Assembly (NCBI GenBank): GCA_003427395.1
Contig: BFEA01000183.1
Span: 940,375-986,496 of the forward strand
Direction: 5' to 3'
DNA from: Chara braunii
Lineage: Eukaryota > Streptophyta > Charophyceae > Charales > Characeae
Length of the DNA: 46,122 nucleotides
The notes under the pieces are model-generated. The model did no database searches, had not been told where the DNA came from, and was given only the letters and a program-made list of their open reading frames with translations. Positions 31,772 to 41,149 of the stretch are shown here, piece by piece. Positions within the stretch are counted from its first letter, which is position 1. The number at the start of each line of letters is the position of its first letter. The position numbers were made by a program, and so were the translations under genes.

Positions 31772-32514
31772 TGCGGGCCACGACACCTGGAACAGCAGTG
31801 ATTGCGATTGGAAGCTTGCGGGTTTTGGACGACATTGAACGAGGCTTGGTGCCACCTGACACTGTACTCTCGACCCTCCACGATGGTCAGTTGCGAATTG
31901 CAGCGAAGGATATTCTCACCCTCTCACTTACCGACGACAGGGTGAATGATGAGGTGGTCAACTTCTACATGGCGCTATTAGGAACGACCGCATATGGGAC
32001 AAGTGACATCCCGCCAGGCCTTCGAGTATTCACCTTTAATTCTTTCTTCTTCAGTAAACTGCAACTTCAAGGGTACGGTGGGGTGGAAAGATGGGCTAAA
32101 AACGTGGATCTGCTTGAATATGACATTATCTTTGTTCCTGTCCTCAAAGATAATGATCACTGGATCCTCCTTTCCGGGAGCTTGAGAGATAATGTTCTTG
32201 AGATTTTCGATTCTTTTTCTTGCGTTGTAGCCGATTCTAGTTTTTACCTTAGTGTTTTCGAGTTGATCGTACACTATTTGGAATGTGAAACATCACATAG
32301 GCGCTCGTGCAGGCGCTGGAAGTCGGTGGCAGCAAATGTTGTTATAGAGGGAGTTCCAAGACAAATGGATGGAGTTAGTTGCGGGGTGTTTATGTTGATG
32401 TTTGCGACACTGTTGCAACGTGGCGATCGACCGCCTTTCAGGTTCTCTTGTAAAAATATTCTGTATATTAGACGACAACTGACATCATGTGTTTTGGAAT
32501 GCCGTTGTCTTTGA
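31772..32514 (+). CDS. Ulp1/SENP-like cysteine protease (peptidase C48 family) carried by copy B
   Basis: Ulp1-family enzymes cleave SUMO or similar modifiers from proteins; transposon-borne copies are known in Mutator and CACTA-type elements, with unclear roles. The C48 core is visible: LSLTDDRVNDEVVNFYMALL (substrate-binding start), DNDHWILL with the catalytic His codon at 32158, LEIFDSF with Asp at 32209, and PRQMDGVSCGVFML with Gln at 32362 and Cys at 32380. All four catalytic positions are present. The frame is open from 31723 but has no early ATG. A pyrimidine tract followed by TTGTGCAG ending at 31771 looks like a 3' splice site, so this is probably the last exon of a gene whose 5' exon lies upstream. 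The stop is TGA 32512-32514. It is on the strand opposite to the transposase. I saw no counterpart in copy A. Confidence 0.85.
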
Positions 32515-33098
32515 TGGATTCGATTGATTTGCAAACTTCTGTTTCAGAATATTTCATATTTTAACTGTCGCTTTCACAACGACATTACTTTCTTTCAGTG
32601 TTGCGGGTTTGAGTTGTCTTTGGTATGTCGATTGCCAGTTTGGTGTCGCGTATTGCCTTCGGAATCTCTGTCAGGTCCGTCTCGTCTGTCGTGTCATTAC
32701 ATTCATCGCATTGCAGTCCTCGTTGCAAATTGTGTCCAGGTCATCCAAGGTTGTGCATATAATTCACCTCCAAATGATATTCGTGTGTGTGGTGCGACAT
32801 GACAAATTGGAGTGTGGATGCAAGACAAATCTCGGTGAGTGTGTGGGTGTGAGGTTCGTTATGCAAAGAGTGAAAGACCAGTGACATCACGTCTCTTGTG
32901 TGCATAGACAATCATGTACTTGTGACCGCCTGAATTACATGTGACCGACAATTTTGCGTTCTTGACCAGGAAAAATAAATTGTATGTCAAAAATAACAGT
33001 TACTGTTTGTACTTCTAAAGAAGTCTGAATCTCTACAACATCCAGACAACCGCCTCGGACGAGACGATAGCCATGCATGTACAACTCACGCATAAAAG
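32515..33098. other. Gene-free stretch after the Ulp1-like gene
   Basis: AT/GT-rich sequence, probably the 3' untranslated region and spacer. The short frames here have no resemblance to known proteins. Confidence 0.5.
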
Positions 33099-33260
33099 AA
33101 ATAAATAGTATTATCCAACAAGGATTCAATCATGACAACTTGCTCATCACATTCACAAACTTGAAGTTTGACAAGTGTNGAAATAAATAGTATTATCCAA
33201 CAAGGATTCAATCATGACAACTTGCTCATCACATTCACAAACTTGAAGTTTGACAAGTGT
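33099..33260. repeat. Exact 80-bp direct duplication around an N
   Basis: 33099-33178 (starting AAATAAATAGTATTATCC, ending TTTGACAAGTGT) is repeated immediately at 33181-33260, with an N at 33179 between. The exact identity and the N suggest an assembly joint rather than a biological repeat. Confidence 0.8.
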
Positions 33261-33735
33261 GGCTCCCGACACACTATCGCACAGGCATCCCGGATGGGCG
33301 TGCCTGTCGCTACTCTACGTCTTCTAATATAATTATCCAACGAGGATGCAATCATGACACATTGCTCGTCACAATTATGGAATTGAAGTTTAACAAGTAC
33401 GGATCCCAGCACACTTCCGCACAGGGTTCCCTGATGCACGTGCCTGTCGTAAATCGTTTATGAAGTTTAACAAGTGCGGATCCCGACACACTTCGGCACA
33501 AGATTCACGACACATTTTTGAAGTTCAACAAGTAAGGCTCCCAGCACACTTCCATATAGGGTTCCCTGATGGGCGTGCCTGTCGTTATTCGTTTATGAAG
33601 TTTAACAAGTACGGATCCCAGCACACTTCCGCACAAGGTTCCCGTACGGCGTGCCTAACATGTACGGGTTTGAAGACGCTTCCTCATTTGGGATATCATT
33701 TATAAAGTTTCACAAGTACGGATCTCAGCACACTT
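33252..33735. repeat. Right subterminal repeats of copy B
   Basis: Degenerate direct repeats with the core ACAAGTACGGATCCCAGCAC occur near 33252, 33393, 33470, 33529, 33607 and 33712. Most are accompanied by GATGGGCGTGCCTGTCGT. They lie within 600 bases of the right terminus and differ in sequence from the left subterminal repeats. Confidence 0.8.
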
Positions 33736-33818
33736 CTGCATGTGCTTAAGCCGTGGATGGGCGTGCCTACGTTGCTTGGAATGCAGCCAAAAATGAATTC
33801 GTTAGAAAGAGGACACAG

Positions 33819-33849
33819 TATAATGTCCTATTTTAACGAATAACATGTT
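33819..33849. repeat. Right terminal inverted repeat of copy B
   Basis: Reverse complement of 21364-21394 over all 31 bases; the outer end is AACATGTT. Followed by the TATT target duplicate at 33850-33853. Confidence 0.95.
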
Positions 33850-34768
33850 TATTACGCGAGACACCGAGCACATTGCAGTACGCCTTGACGCACATCGAAC
33901 GTTCCAACTCTACAGGGTGGACATGTTTGTGTCCACCCTCATTTAGCGTGAAATCTTTAATACTTTTCATCCACCACTCAGCTCGCTCTGCCGAACTCTT
34001 ACTGTACAGTCCTTGTCTAACCTTTAGGACTTCCTCAGGCGACACGTCGTAACAACAACGAGCCTTGCAACATGCCATGCCGCGCACCATGAGCAGTCTT
34101 TTTGCGGACAACATGTTTCTCGCTCTTTTGTACTGTTTTTCCCTCCTAGCGTTCCTATTAGCCATGCTATACGGTCGTCTCTCCCCTGGCAGAGGTGCGG
34201 GCAAAATTTGTAGTATCGCCCTTCTCTCTGCATCACCCCCGCCAGACGCTTCCGGCCCAGACTGGCTCTGAACTGGAATCGCATCGTCACTTCGCACTTG
34301 CGTCGGACTCAACTGTGCTGTGGAAAGTTCCTTCGAAGAACAGTCGGTGGCAACCAACTTCATAGTACTGGAGCTATCGCGAAGCGAAGGTGCACTGGAA
34401 GAGGACTGTTGTCCAGACGAGTAATCAGTGGCCACCAACTTCTATCTCTCGTCATCAGATGTTGTGAAAGAAGCAGCCATTGGCAAGCAACCGTTGTGCG
34501 CCGAAGTTGTGTAGTGCACATCGTCTGAAATATAGAACTCGATTCGGGAGGCAGACAGTTCTTCGCCTGCGGACGGTGTCGCCAAATGCATAGGCAATTG
34601 GATGTAACCTGCAAAGCTCTCACGAAAAGTGAGACTTCGTTTTCTGGGGAAAGCCGTAGTGGACTCTTGGAATGACAAACTGTCGGAAGAGCCTTTTGGG
34701 GCCAACTCTAGGTGTTGCGGCTGGTAATGCAAGTCGATGGGCTGTTCGGTTTTCATAGCCCGGTTCAT
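33850..34768 (-). pseudogene. Copy A transposase, 5' part
   Basis: This is the N-terminal third of the copy A transposase, starting at ATG 34768 (MNRAMKTEQPIDLHYQ). A premature TAG at 34444-34442 breaks the frame after TTSDDER, where copy B reads Ser-Glu-Lys. It then continues with VATDYSSGQQSS, the basic segment NARREKQYKRARNML, CCKARCCYDVSPEEV and CNVLGVSRN, where the copy B terminus intrudes. It joins logically to 21359 and downstream. Similarity to copy B is high throughout, so the two copies are close relatives. The gene is dead because of the stop, the insertion and the lesions in its 3' part. Confidence 0.9.
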
Positions 34769-34931
34769 GCGGCCGTTCGCTGAGCCGTCCTTAGCGTCGT
34801 CATGTAACCGTCGGTGTAGCAGATGCGATTCCCATTAGCGAAATCGATTGAACTCTCCAGTGCGGAGTGAACGGGTCATTCGAATGTCTCCACACCATGC
34901 AAAACAGCGGAGCAAACTGTAAGCACGAATA

Positions 34932-35326
34932 CTGGGTTTTAGTTGCTCTCCCCGCGATGCCAGGGGTACCATGGGGGCCATGTTGACTCATTCCGTATAT
35001 TGGGGAGGCAAAGCACAGCCCCTGTAAACCCCGATTTCGACACCGAGAATGCTAGCTCGTTCGCTGGCACTGCTAATTTCCACAGGCCGAACGTTGTCAA
35101 CATAAGCGCGGGAACCCGGTCGCTAACAGGTTCAGATCTCGGCGCAAACCCGCGGTGATTTTGACAATGTTGTCACCGCTGAAATTCGCAGTGACAGCGA
35201 ATGAGCTCGCTTTCTCGATGTCGAAATCGGGGTTTGCAGGGGTCCCATGGAGGCCATGCCGAGTCATTTCGTAATGTGTGAAGGCAAAGCATATCCTTGC
35301 ATCGAGGGGAGAGCAACTAAAAACCA
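34932..35326. repeat. Foldback element with a flipped internal segment, 395 bp
   Basis: The outer arms TTTTAGTTGCTCTCCCC (34937-34953) and its complement (35307-35323) pair. The inner arms at about 35018-35112 and 35148-35243 also pair; both contain CCCCGATTTCGACA and end near GCGCGGG/CCCGCGG. The segments between outer and inner arms (34961-35016 and 35244-35298) are instead in direct orientation; both read GGGGT, CCATGG, GGCCATG, then GGCAAAGCA. It lies just upstream of the copy A transposase start. Confidence 0.78.
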
Positions 35327-35824
35327 GCGCTGACCGCAAACCGAAGCGACCACTGCCACCGTCGGCAACCCCTCAGAGCGATGGTCCAAGCCGTCAAGAA
35401 GGACGGTCAGATTGACCCGTACCCTCAAAGTCCACCGGGATCCGAACTTGGCAGTTGCAGGAGCCTCGAGGAACCTTTTTTTATGCGTGTGCAGCGGATC
35501 CAGTGTTGGACCGTTGTGTGCACAGAATAATGGCCACGCGTGGCTGCAGTACAACACGAAACAGCTGGGCATGGTCCCCAGGCGACCCCCGTAAACCGAG
35601 ACTCTCTCCATCGAGAAAGCGTGCTCGCGCTATTGCACAACAGTTGTCTGCAGGCCGACGCACAAGCTGCTCATCCCGGATTTATCGAAGAATGAAAGGA
35701 CTGCCGTGGCTGAAAGACCACTCTACAACCCCCATAAACCCCGGTTCGCCCAATCGACAAGGCGAGCTCGAGGGTGCTTCGAGCTCGCGTGTTCGCTCGA
35801 CAGACAACATCTTCGAGAAGAACA
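35327..35824. other. Gene-free stretch in the copy A right arm
   Basis: GC-rich, no supported gene. One copy of the motif GGGATCCGAACTTGGC lies at 35440-35455. Confidence 0.5.
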
Positions 35825-35946
35825 CAGCGTGAACCTCTAAGTTCGTTGGGATCCGAACTTGTCGTCTCCAGCGATTGCGTTGGTTGCACCGCTGAAAGGG
35901 CAAACAACGACAAGTTCGGATCCCGACGAACTTCGAATTCACGCTG
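35825..35946. repeat. Inverted repeat built on the GGGATCCGAACTTGTCGT motif
   Basis: 35839-35865 pairs with 35907-35933 in 26 of 27 positions. The flanking CAGCGTGAA (35825-35833) pairs with TTCACGCTG (35938-35946). Overall it is a 122-bp foldback with a 41-base spacer between the long arms. Confidence 0.88.
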
Positions 35947-37010
35947 CATCCTCCTCTACGCTGGAATGCATCATGCAAATGTCTACATCAGAGACTTTTT
36001 GTTTGTTTCTGGCTGAGGTGCTTTGCGTGCAGTTCGCCGGGAGTTCCCGAAAATTGGGCACCGCGTACTCGACAACCACGTCCCACACAAGTTCGTAGAA
36101 AGAGGGTTGTCAACGGTTAATCGCGGGTTCGAGAATTGTCGGAGAGAAGCGTTTTCGGGGAACACGTTTGAGGAAGCCCCACCGGATCCAAAATTATCTA
36201 ATCACTTTTTTCGGAAACCGGAGTGATATGTTTGTGCTGCCCTCATAGTATAGTTGTGAATTCCGCGAATCCGTTGGGATACGAACTTCGCAGCAAGCAC
36301 CATGAACAACATACCTCAACATTGACGTTCCAGACGTCGATTCCACATCAACAGTTGGCAGGTTGTTTGCGCAGCATCAGATGCAGTTGTGCAATACCAC
36401 AACTGTGGATGACACATGTGGAATGAATACGACAAAAGTGGCGAGCCTTCCCAGCGAAGTCCGGACCTGGGCGAACTAACACAACCAACTCACGAACACG
36501 TGTTTCGAACCCAGCGAGCGCGATCATCATTCTGTGGCCAGATCACCATCATTTGTGACATGCTCGTCGGCTTTATGATCAACGCGCTCGTTGGCTAATA
36601 ATGAGCGCGGGGGCGCGAGTTTAGTTCAACGGCACCACCATCGTCGATTCGTGTTCCTAGTGATCATCGGCCTTTGCAAACGGACCTCATCCCGTCGTCG
36701 ACGATCACGACACGAATGACAATGGAATCCCGTCAACGGGCGGTAATCTTACACCGCGTCGACAACACGAAACAATTATCGCGTTATAAAGAACATCGTG
36801 CGAGCCGCATGTGCGAGCATTATCGAAAGCTCATCATGTTTTCCCTTTTTCCACTTCACAGCGGGAAGGTTGTTGCGATTACCACGTGGCGACCGGGGAA
36901 TCACGTCGCCCCTCCGCGCACATGAGGGATCTCATCAATAGGGGAGAGAAATTGGAGTTTTGGATGCTAACAGGTAGTCATCACGCGGAGGCGCTTTCAT
37001 TCGTTGATAT
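35947..37010. other. Gene-free stretch in the copy A right arm
   Basis: I see no supported gene or strong repeat. A partial motif copy (GTTGGGATACGAACTTCG) lies at about 36270-36287. Confidence 0.45.
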
Positions 37011-37019
37011 CATCGCGCG

Positions 37020-37230
37020 ACGACATTGTTCGATATCCAACAGTGATCCCGCCTCCGCGCGATGATTGCCTGTCGGTATTGTTCAGGATCGAACAATGAT
37101 CCTGCCTCCGCACGATGGTTGTTCGATATCGAACAATGATCCCGCCTCCGCGCGACGACTGTTCGATATTGAACAATGATCCCGCCTTTGCTCGATGATT
37201 GTACGTTATCGAACAATGATCCCGCCCGCG
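37020..37230. repeat. 40-bp tandem repeat with a palindromic core
   Basis: GAACAATGATCC recurs at 37091, 37131, 37171 and 37211 (exact 40-base steps), with a diverged copy at about 37038. Between copies are TTGTTCGATATCGAACAA-type palindromes; the copy at 37119-37136 is perfect over 18 bases. Confidence 0.88.
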
Positions 37231-38885
37231 CCTTACCATTGCCTGTCGTGGAGCACCTCCGTGTCCCCCCTCTGACCACGCTGTGACGAGAACGCCCGCA
37301 AATCGTTTTTCTGCGTGCGAATCGGAACAGCATTGCCGTTGATACGAGGCCAAAGGTTGATTGCCATCTAATTCCGCGGTCACCACGTGTCAATTGCAAC
37401 AGCCTTCCTATCGAGTTGAGGCAAGCGGCGGATGGGAGGAGTGCGGGCGCAACTCCCGTCTACGTGGCAGCGAGGCAGAATAGGAGAAACCTCGGTCTTG
37501 CGTCGATGCCATGGTCTGTGTCGATTGGAGGGAGAGGTGATGCACCTTCCACCTCGTGCCAACGCCAAGGCTTTCGCGAAAACGGATTACTGTTGCACCA
37601 TGGCCACATGCGCGAAGATGAAGACAGTGCTGGTTTGAAAGGGCGATCGAGGGGAAAGACATCGGTGGATGAGTGGTCGTCGTCTGATGACGTGGAGCCC
37701 GCTATGTGCTGTTGCGGGAGGTTGGGCGCAATAAGCGCTGTTGTGCATGCGCCATGCTGCGCAGATGACAGCCGCGCATCCACAAGGCGTACAACTGTTG
37801 TCAATGGAGATGGTGATGCGCATTTGCGCTAGACGGAGCCGTTGGAGCAGCGACTCTGTCGTCCGCTCACGATGGCGATGCGCATTCGCGCTGAACGGAG
37901 CCACTAGCGATGGCGATCTGGATTCCATCGTACCTTGGAGCTGCGGTCGATGGCGATGGCAATGCACGTCCAAGCAAGACGGAGCTGTTGTCGCAGCACG
38001 CCTTACGTCCGCGAAGAAGGTTCGGGCGGAATGGCGTAGCGACTGCGCGACGACGTTGGCGCAACGGAGCTATGCCATGCATCCCAAAGACTGTCATGCA
38101 GCCCAACCTTCCACATGCCATCGCGACTCTCAACCGTCCGATGAAAAATCGAACGGCCTTCCGGACCCATACTTGTTTTTTTCCCTGGACCCAGCGGGCC
38201 AGCATCGCGCGTCGCAAGCGGCATCACGCCGATCGGCGAATCGGAAGGCCCACAAGCCCCTCATTTTCGTGAAGCGTTTGGGAGCCTGTTGCCGTCAGGT
38301 CCTCACATGTTCACGCGGACGAAATGTGGTCCCACTCCCGAACCGGTTCCCGAAGCACTGCGACGACACCACTGTCGTCAATTCCCCAATCCTGTGAGCG
38401 CGGCGACAGTCTGAACATGATGTCGAAAAAGGCTGTCCGGTCGGAGCGGAGGGCCCAGTGCGGAGGGCCCAGGTGAGGGAGCTCATAAAACAAAGCCGCC
38501 CCCCCGCACGCTCATTTCGCCCTTTCTCGTTTCGCTGAGGAGATGCTGTCAGACAAGCGTCCCGCACTTCCGTGGTCGTCAACGCCATCTGTCATCTATC
38601 GCGACGATCGACGCCATCGCCAGTGTGTGCCCTCGCACGTTCTGTGTTGTGTTCACAGCCGCCATCGCACGCCCGCTTCTGCTTGCTGCTACTAAGTTTT
38701 CTGCGCTCCTGTCATTTTTGCGCTCCTTGTCCACCTCGCGCGGAGGGCCGCCTTGCATGCTTCAACGCTCAGCACCCTCAGCGTCCGACAACATCGACAC
38801 GCACTTCTGCCAAGCCTCAGGACATCTTTAGAGAGGTACGTCTCCATGGAAACCGAAAGCGAACCACAATCGCGACATGCGTAGT
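37231..38885. other. Gene-free GC-rich stretch in the copy A right arm
   Basis: Several overlapping frames of 60-220 codons occur on both strands, but none shows recognisable motifs or consistent composition. The high GC content alone explains open frames. I see no gene that I can support. Confidence 0.4.
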
Positions 38886-38904
38886 GGCAACGGTCCTCGG
38901 GGTG

Positions 38905-39003
38905 CGCGTGGGTGTTTGTGTTTGTGTTCGTGTCATTGTTTGAGATTGTGTTTGTGTTCGTGTTTGCGTTGGTGTTTGCGCTTGAGTTTGTGTGTGTATG
39001 GTG
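38905..39003. repeat. Degenerate (GTGTTT/GTGTTC)n tract
   Basis: About 100 bases of imperfect hexanucleotides GTGTTT, GTGTTC, GCGTTG and TGTGTG. The Val/Phe-rich frames across it are artefacts. Confidence 0.85.
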
Positions 39004-39660
39004 TTTCACGTGTTGCGCTACCAACGCGGGCTTACATAGTCTGGATTGGGAGAAAGAAAAATCAGAATGCGCGAACTCGTTACAGACACTCACTTTGCGT
39101 CTACTCTCAATTAGAATCTACTGGATTGATCGATGTTCAGGCTTTCTTTTACATATGTATCGTACGCCATGATTCGTGTGATCCAATCGACCGATCCATG
39201 AATCGACAACTGAATGTGATCGTCTGCGTCGTTGTTGGTCGATCAATCCAACAGAGCAAGGGATGGTGTTGTCTGCCAATAAACAACTGAATGCGACCAC
39301 TTGCGTGTTTTGCCGCGCACAATCAAACATTGAATGTGATTGATCGCCAATCAAACGAGAAGTCGGTGTATGTGCGTCAATCAGATCCGCAGATCAATCC
39401 TTCAATCCAACGCGATCGTGGAGGTTGTGTGCGGGGGTGTCCGCGCGCCCTGCTGTCCGAGTGTGCCCTTCTGTTCTCAAGTGCTCTTTTGTCCACGTCG
39501 GCAAACCGAACGTGTATTTTTTGAGGTAGTCAAGTCTTTCTGTCCATTCGCGATCTCTCCAGAAATGCACAGGTCGATTGACGCGCATGTCGTGCGGCGT
39601 GTGCGCGCACCCTTCGCCATGTTTGTCTGCGCAGTAGAAAGAAGGTTAACAACAGTCGTA
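39004..39660. other. Gene-free stretch in the copy A right arm
   Basis: Contains several dispersed GATCGATCAATCCAA-like and GAATGTGATCG words, but no gene I can support. Confidence 0.4.
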
Positions 39661-39664
39661 TTTT

Positions 39665-40145
39665 TTCATCACCACTTCAGGACATTCTTCACAACTTCAG
39701 GATGCAGCCTGCCTAAACAGGTGGTTTTCAGGGTTTTCGGACCTCTCACCACTTCAGGACACCCTTCACCACTTCAGGATGCAGCGTGCCTAAACAGGTG
39801 GTTTTCAAGGTCTTCGGACCTTTCACCACTTCCGGACCATTCAGGTCTGAAAATCCTGAATGGTCTTGAAGTGGTGAAAGCTCCGAAGACCCTGAAAACC
39901 ACGTGTTTAGGCAGGCTGCATCTTAAAGTGGTGAAGGGCGGTTTTCATGATCTTCGGACCTTTCACCACTTCAGGACCATTTATGATTTCCAAACTGCCA
40001 AAAACTCTTACTTGACCACTTCAGGACACACTTCACCACTTCGAGATGCAACCTGCCTAAACAAGTGGTTTTCAGGGTCTTCGGACCTTTCACCACTTCA
40101 GGACCATTCAGGATTTTCAGACTGTCCAAAACTCTCACTTCAGAA
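39665..40145. repeat. Direct and inverted repeats with the core TTCACCACTTCAGGA
   Basis: TTCACCACTTCAGGA-like sequence recurs at about 39668, 39745, 39765, 39822, 39960, 40030 and 40090. It is usually followed by CCTAAACAGGTGGTTTTCAG or by ACCATTCAGGATTTTCAGAC. One block is inverted, producing the foldback at 39765-39935. Confidence 0.8.
39765..39935. repeat. 171-bp foldback, arms of about 81 bp
   Basis: The left arm 39765-39845 pairs with 39855-39935 around the loop TCTGAAAAT. The inner stem CCATTCAGG/CCTGAATGG is perfect, the outer stem has scattered mismatches. It could be a small foldback element or make a long hairpin RNA if transcribed. Confidence 0.88.
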
Positions 40146-40714
40146 TTTTCATTCATGAATTTTCAGCTACCCAATAATCGCTTGTGGCACAGTAGGGGAA
40201 GAAATCGACAGAACGATCATGATCCAACAATCGACGAATTGTTCCTGCGCGTTCAGTGTTCGTTTGTGTGTGTTAGTTAGATTTCCACTCCTTAAGACCA
40301 CACATCAATCAAAAGTAGCAAACAAGCGTTCAATCGACCAAGGAGTCTGGCTAATAAACAAGCACTAGAATGATTAGAATCAATCAAGCAATGAATCAAA
40401 TGCTCGTGTCGGTGATCAAACCTTGCGTTAATCATCACATTGATGACTGGTCCAACGCAATCATTCGTCTACCCAACCATTTGTCACCTGTCAACAAATG
40501 TCTATCGTTTGTGTTGTTCTATTTGTGCAACAGGACGCGGAGAACACCGCATCTTCACATAGCGACGACCAATATTTCATAGCGTTGTCGCAGATCGCGG
40601 ACATGTCCCTATATCTCTCTAGATCTACCGGGATCACCGGTGTGTCGGAGAGAGAGACAGAGAGAAAAATACGGATGTTCGGCGAACTTCTACTTTGGCC
40701 GGTCTGCTGATAAA

Positions 40715-40804
40715 CAAGGTTCGATGTGGCCTGACAGCCAACACTGGCCATAAGGTCACATCGAACCTTGGTTATCAACGAACCACCATCGGTTCGTTGA
40801 TAAC
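40715..40804. repeat. Two adjacent perfect 14-bp-stem hairpins
   Basis: Stem 1: 40715-40728 (CAAGGTTCGATGTG) with 40757-40770. Stem 2: 40771-40784 (GTTATCAACGAACC) with 40791-40804, loop ACCATC. The two stems abut with no gap. A third GGTTATCAACGAG-like arm follows near 40831. Confidence 0.92.
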
Positions 40805-41149
40805 ATTGGTCATCGGGTCGCGTCGAACCTCGGTTATCAACGAGCCCGACGATATGTATTTTTTATGTGCATATCTAACTCTCGCGCAAATTCGTTCCCT
40901 CATGCCAGCATGTGTCCGTCCGGTTCTCCCCATTTCGATCTATCTCTCTCGATCTCTCTCTATCTCTCTCCATCTCTTCCTCCACCTCTCTCTCGAACTC
41001 TCAGCCAATTTCCCAGTCCTACATTATGTTGAAGTCCGGATCCCGACGGACTTCGCATTTTCACATATCCCCTGATATGGATGTCGTCTTTCTGCAGCCG
41101 CGCGGATTTGACTAACAACTCAAGTACGTCCACATCCGAGCTTCACGTT
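40805..41149. other. Gene-free stretch with TC-rich microsatellite
   Basis: Contains TCTCTC-rich sequence (about 40935-41000) and one inverted motif AAGTCCGGATCCCGACGGAC at 41033-41052. Confidence 0.5.

Larger units (their letters stand above)
21364..33849 (-). mobile_element. Transposon copy B: complete 12.5-kb DNA transposon with DUF7869-like transposase and Ulp1-like protease
   Basis: Copy B has perfect 31-bp terminal inverted repeats (21364-21394 and 33819-33849) and a 4-bp TATT duplication. It carries subterminal repeats at both ends, two minus-strand genes (22464-23396 and 23611-26556), a GC-rich middle with a roughly 380-bp satellite, and a plus-strand Ulp1-like protease gene. It sits inside the transposase gene of its relative, copy A, in the same orientation. 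The transposase frame is open apart from one N, so it may be recent. A 4-bp duplication with a DDE-type enzyme recalls Sola-like transposons; that placement is a guess. Confidence 0.88.

Noticed and set aside
37010-38943. Several overlapping 100-220-codon frames on both strands
   Set aside because: GC-rich sequence gives long open frames by chance; none shows conserved motifs, and they overlap each other in conflicting frames.
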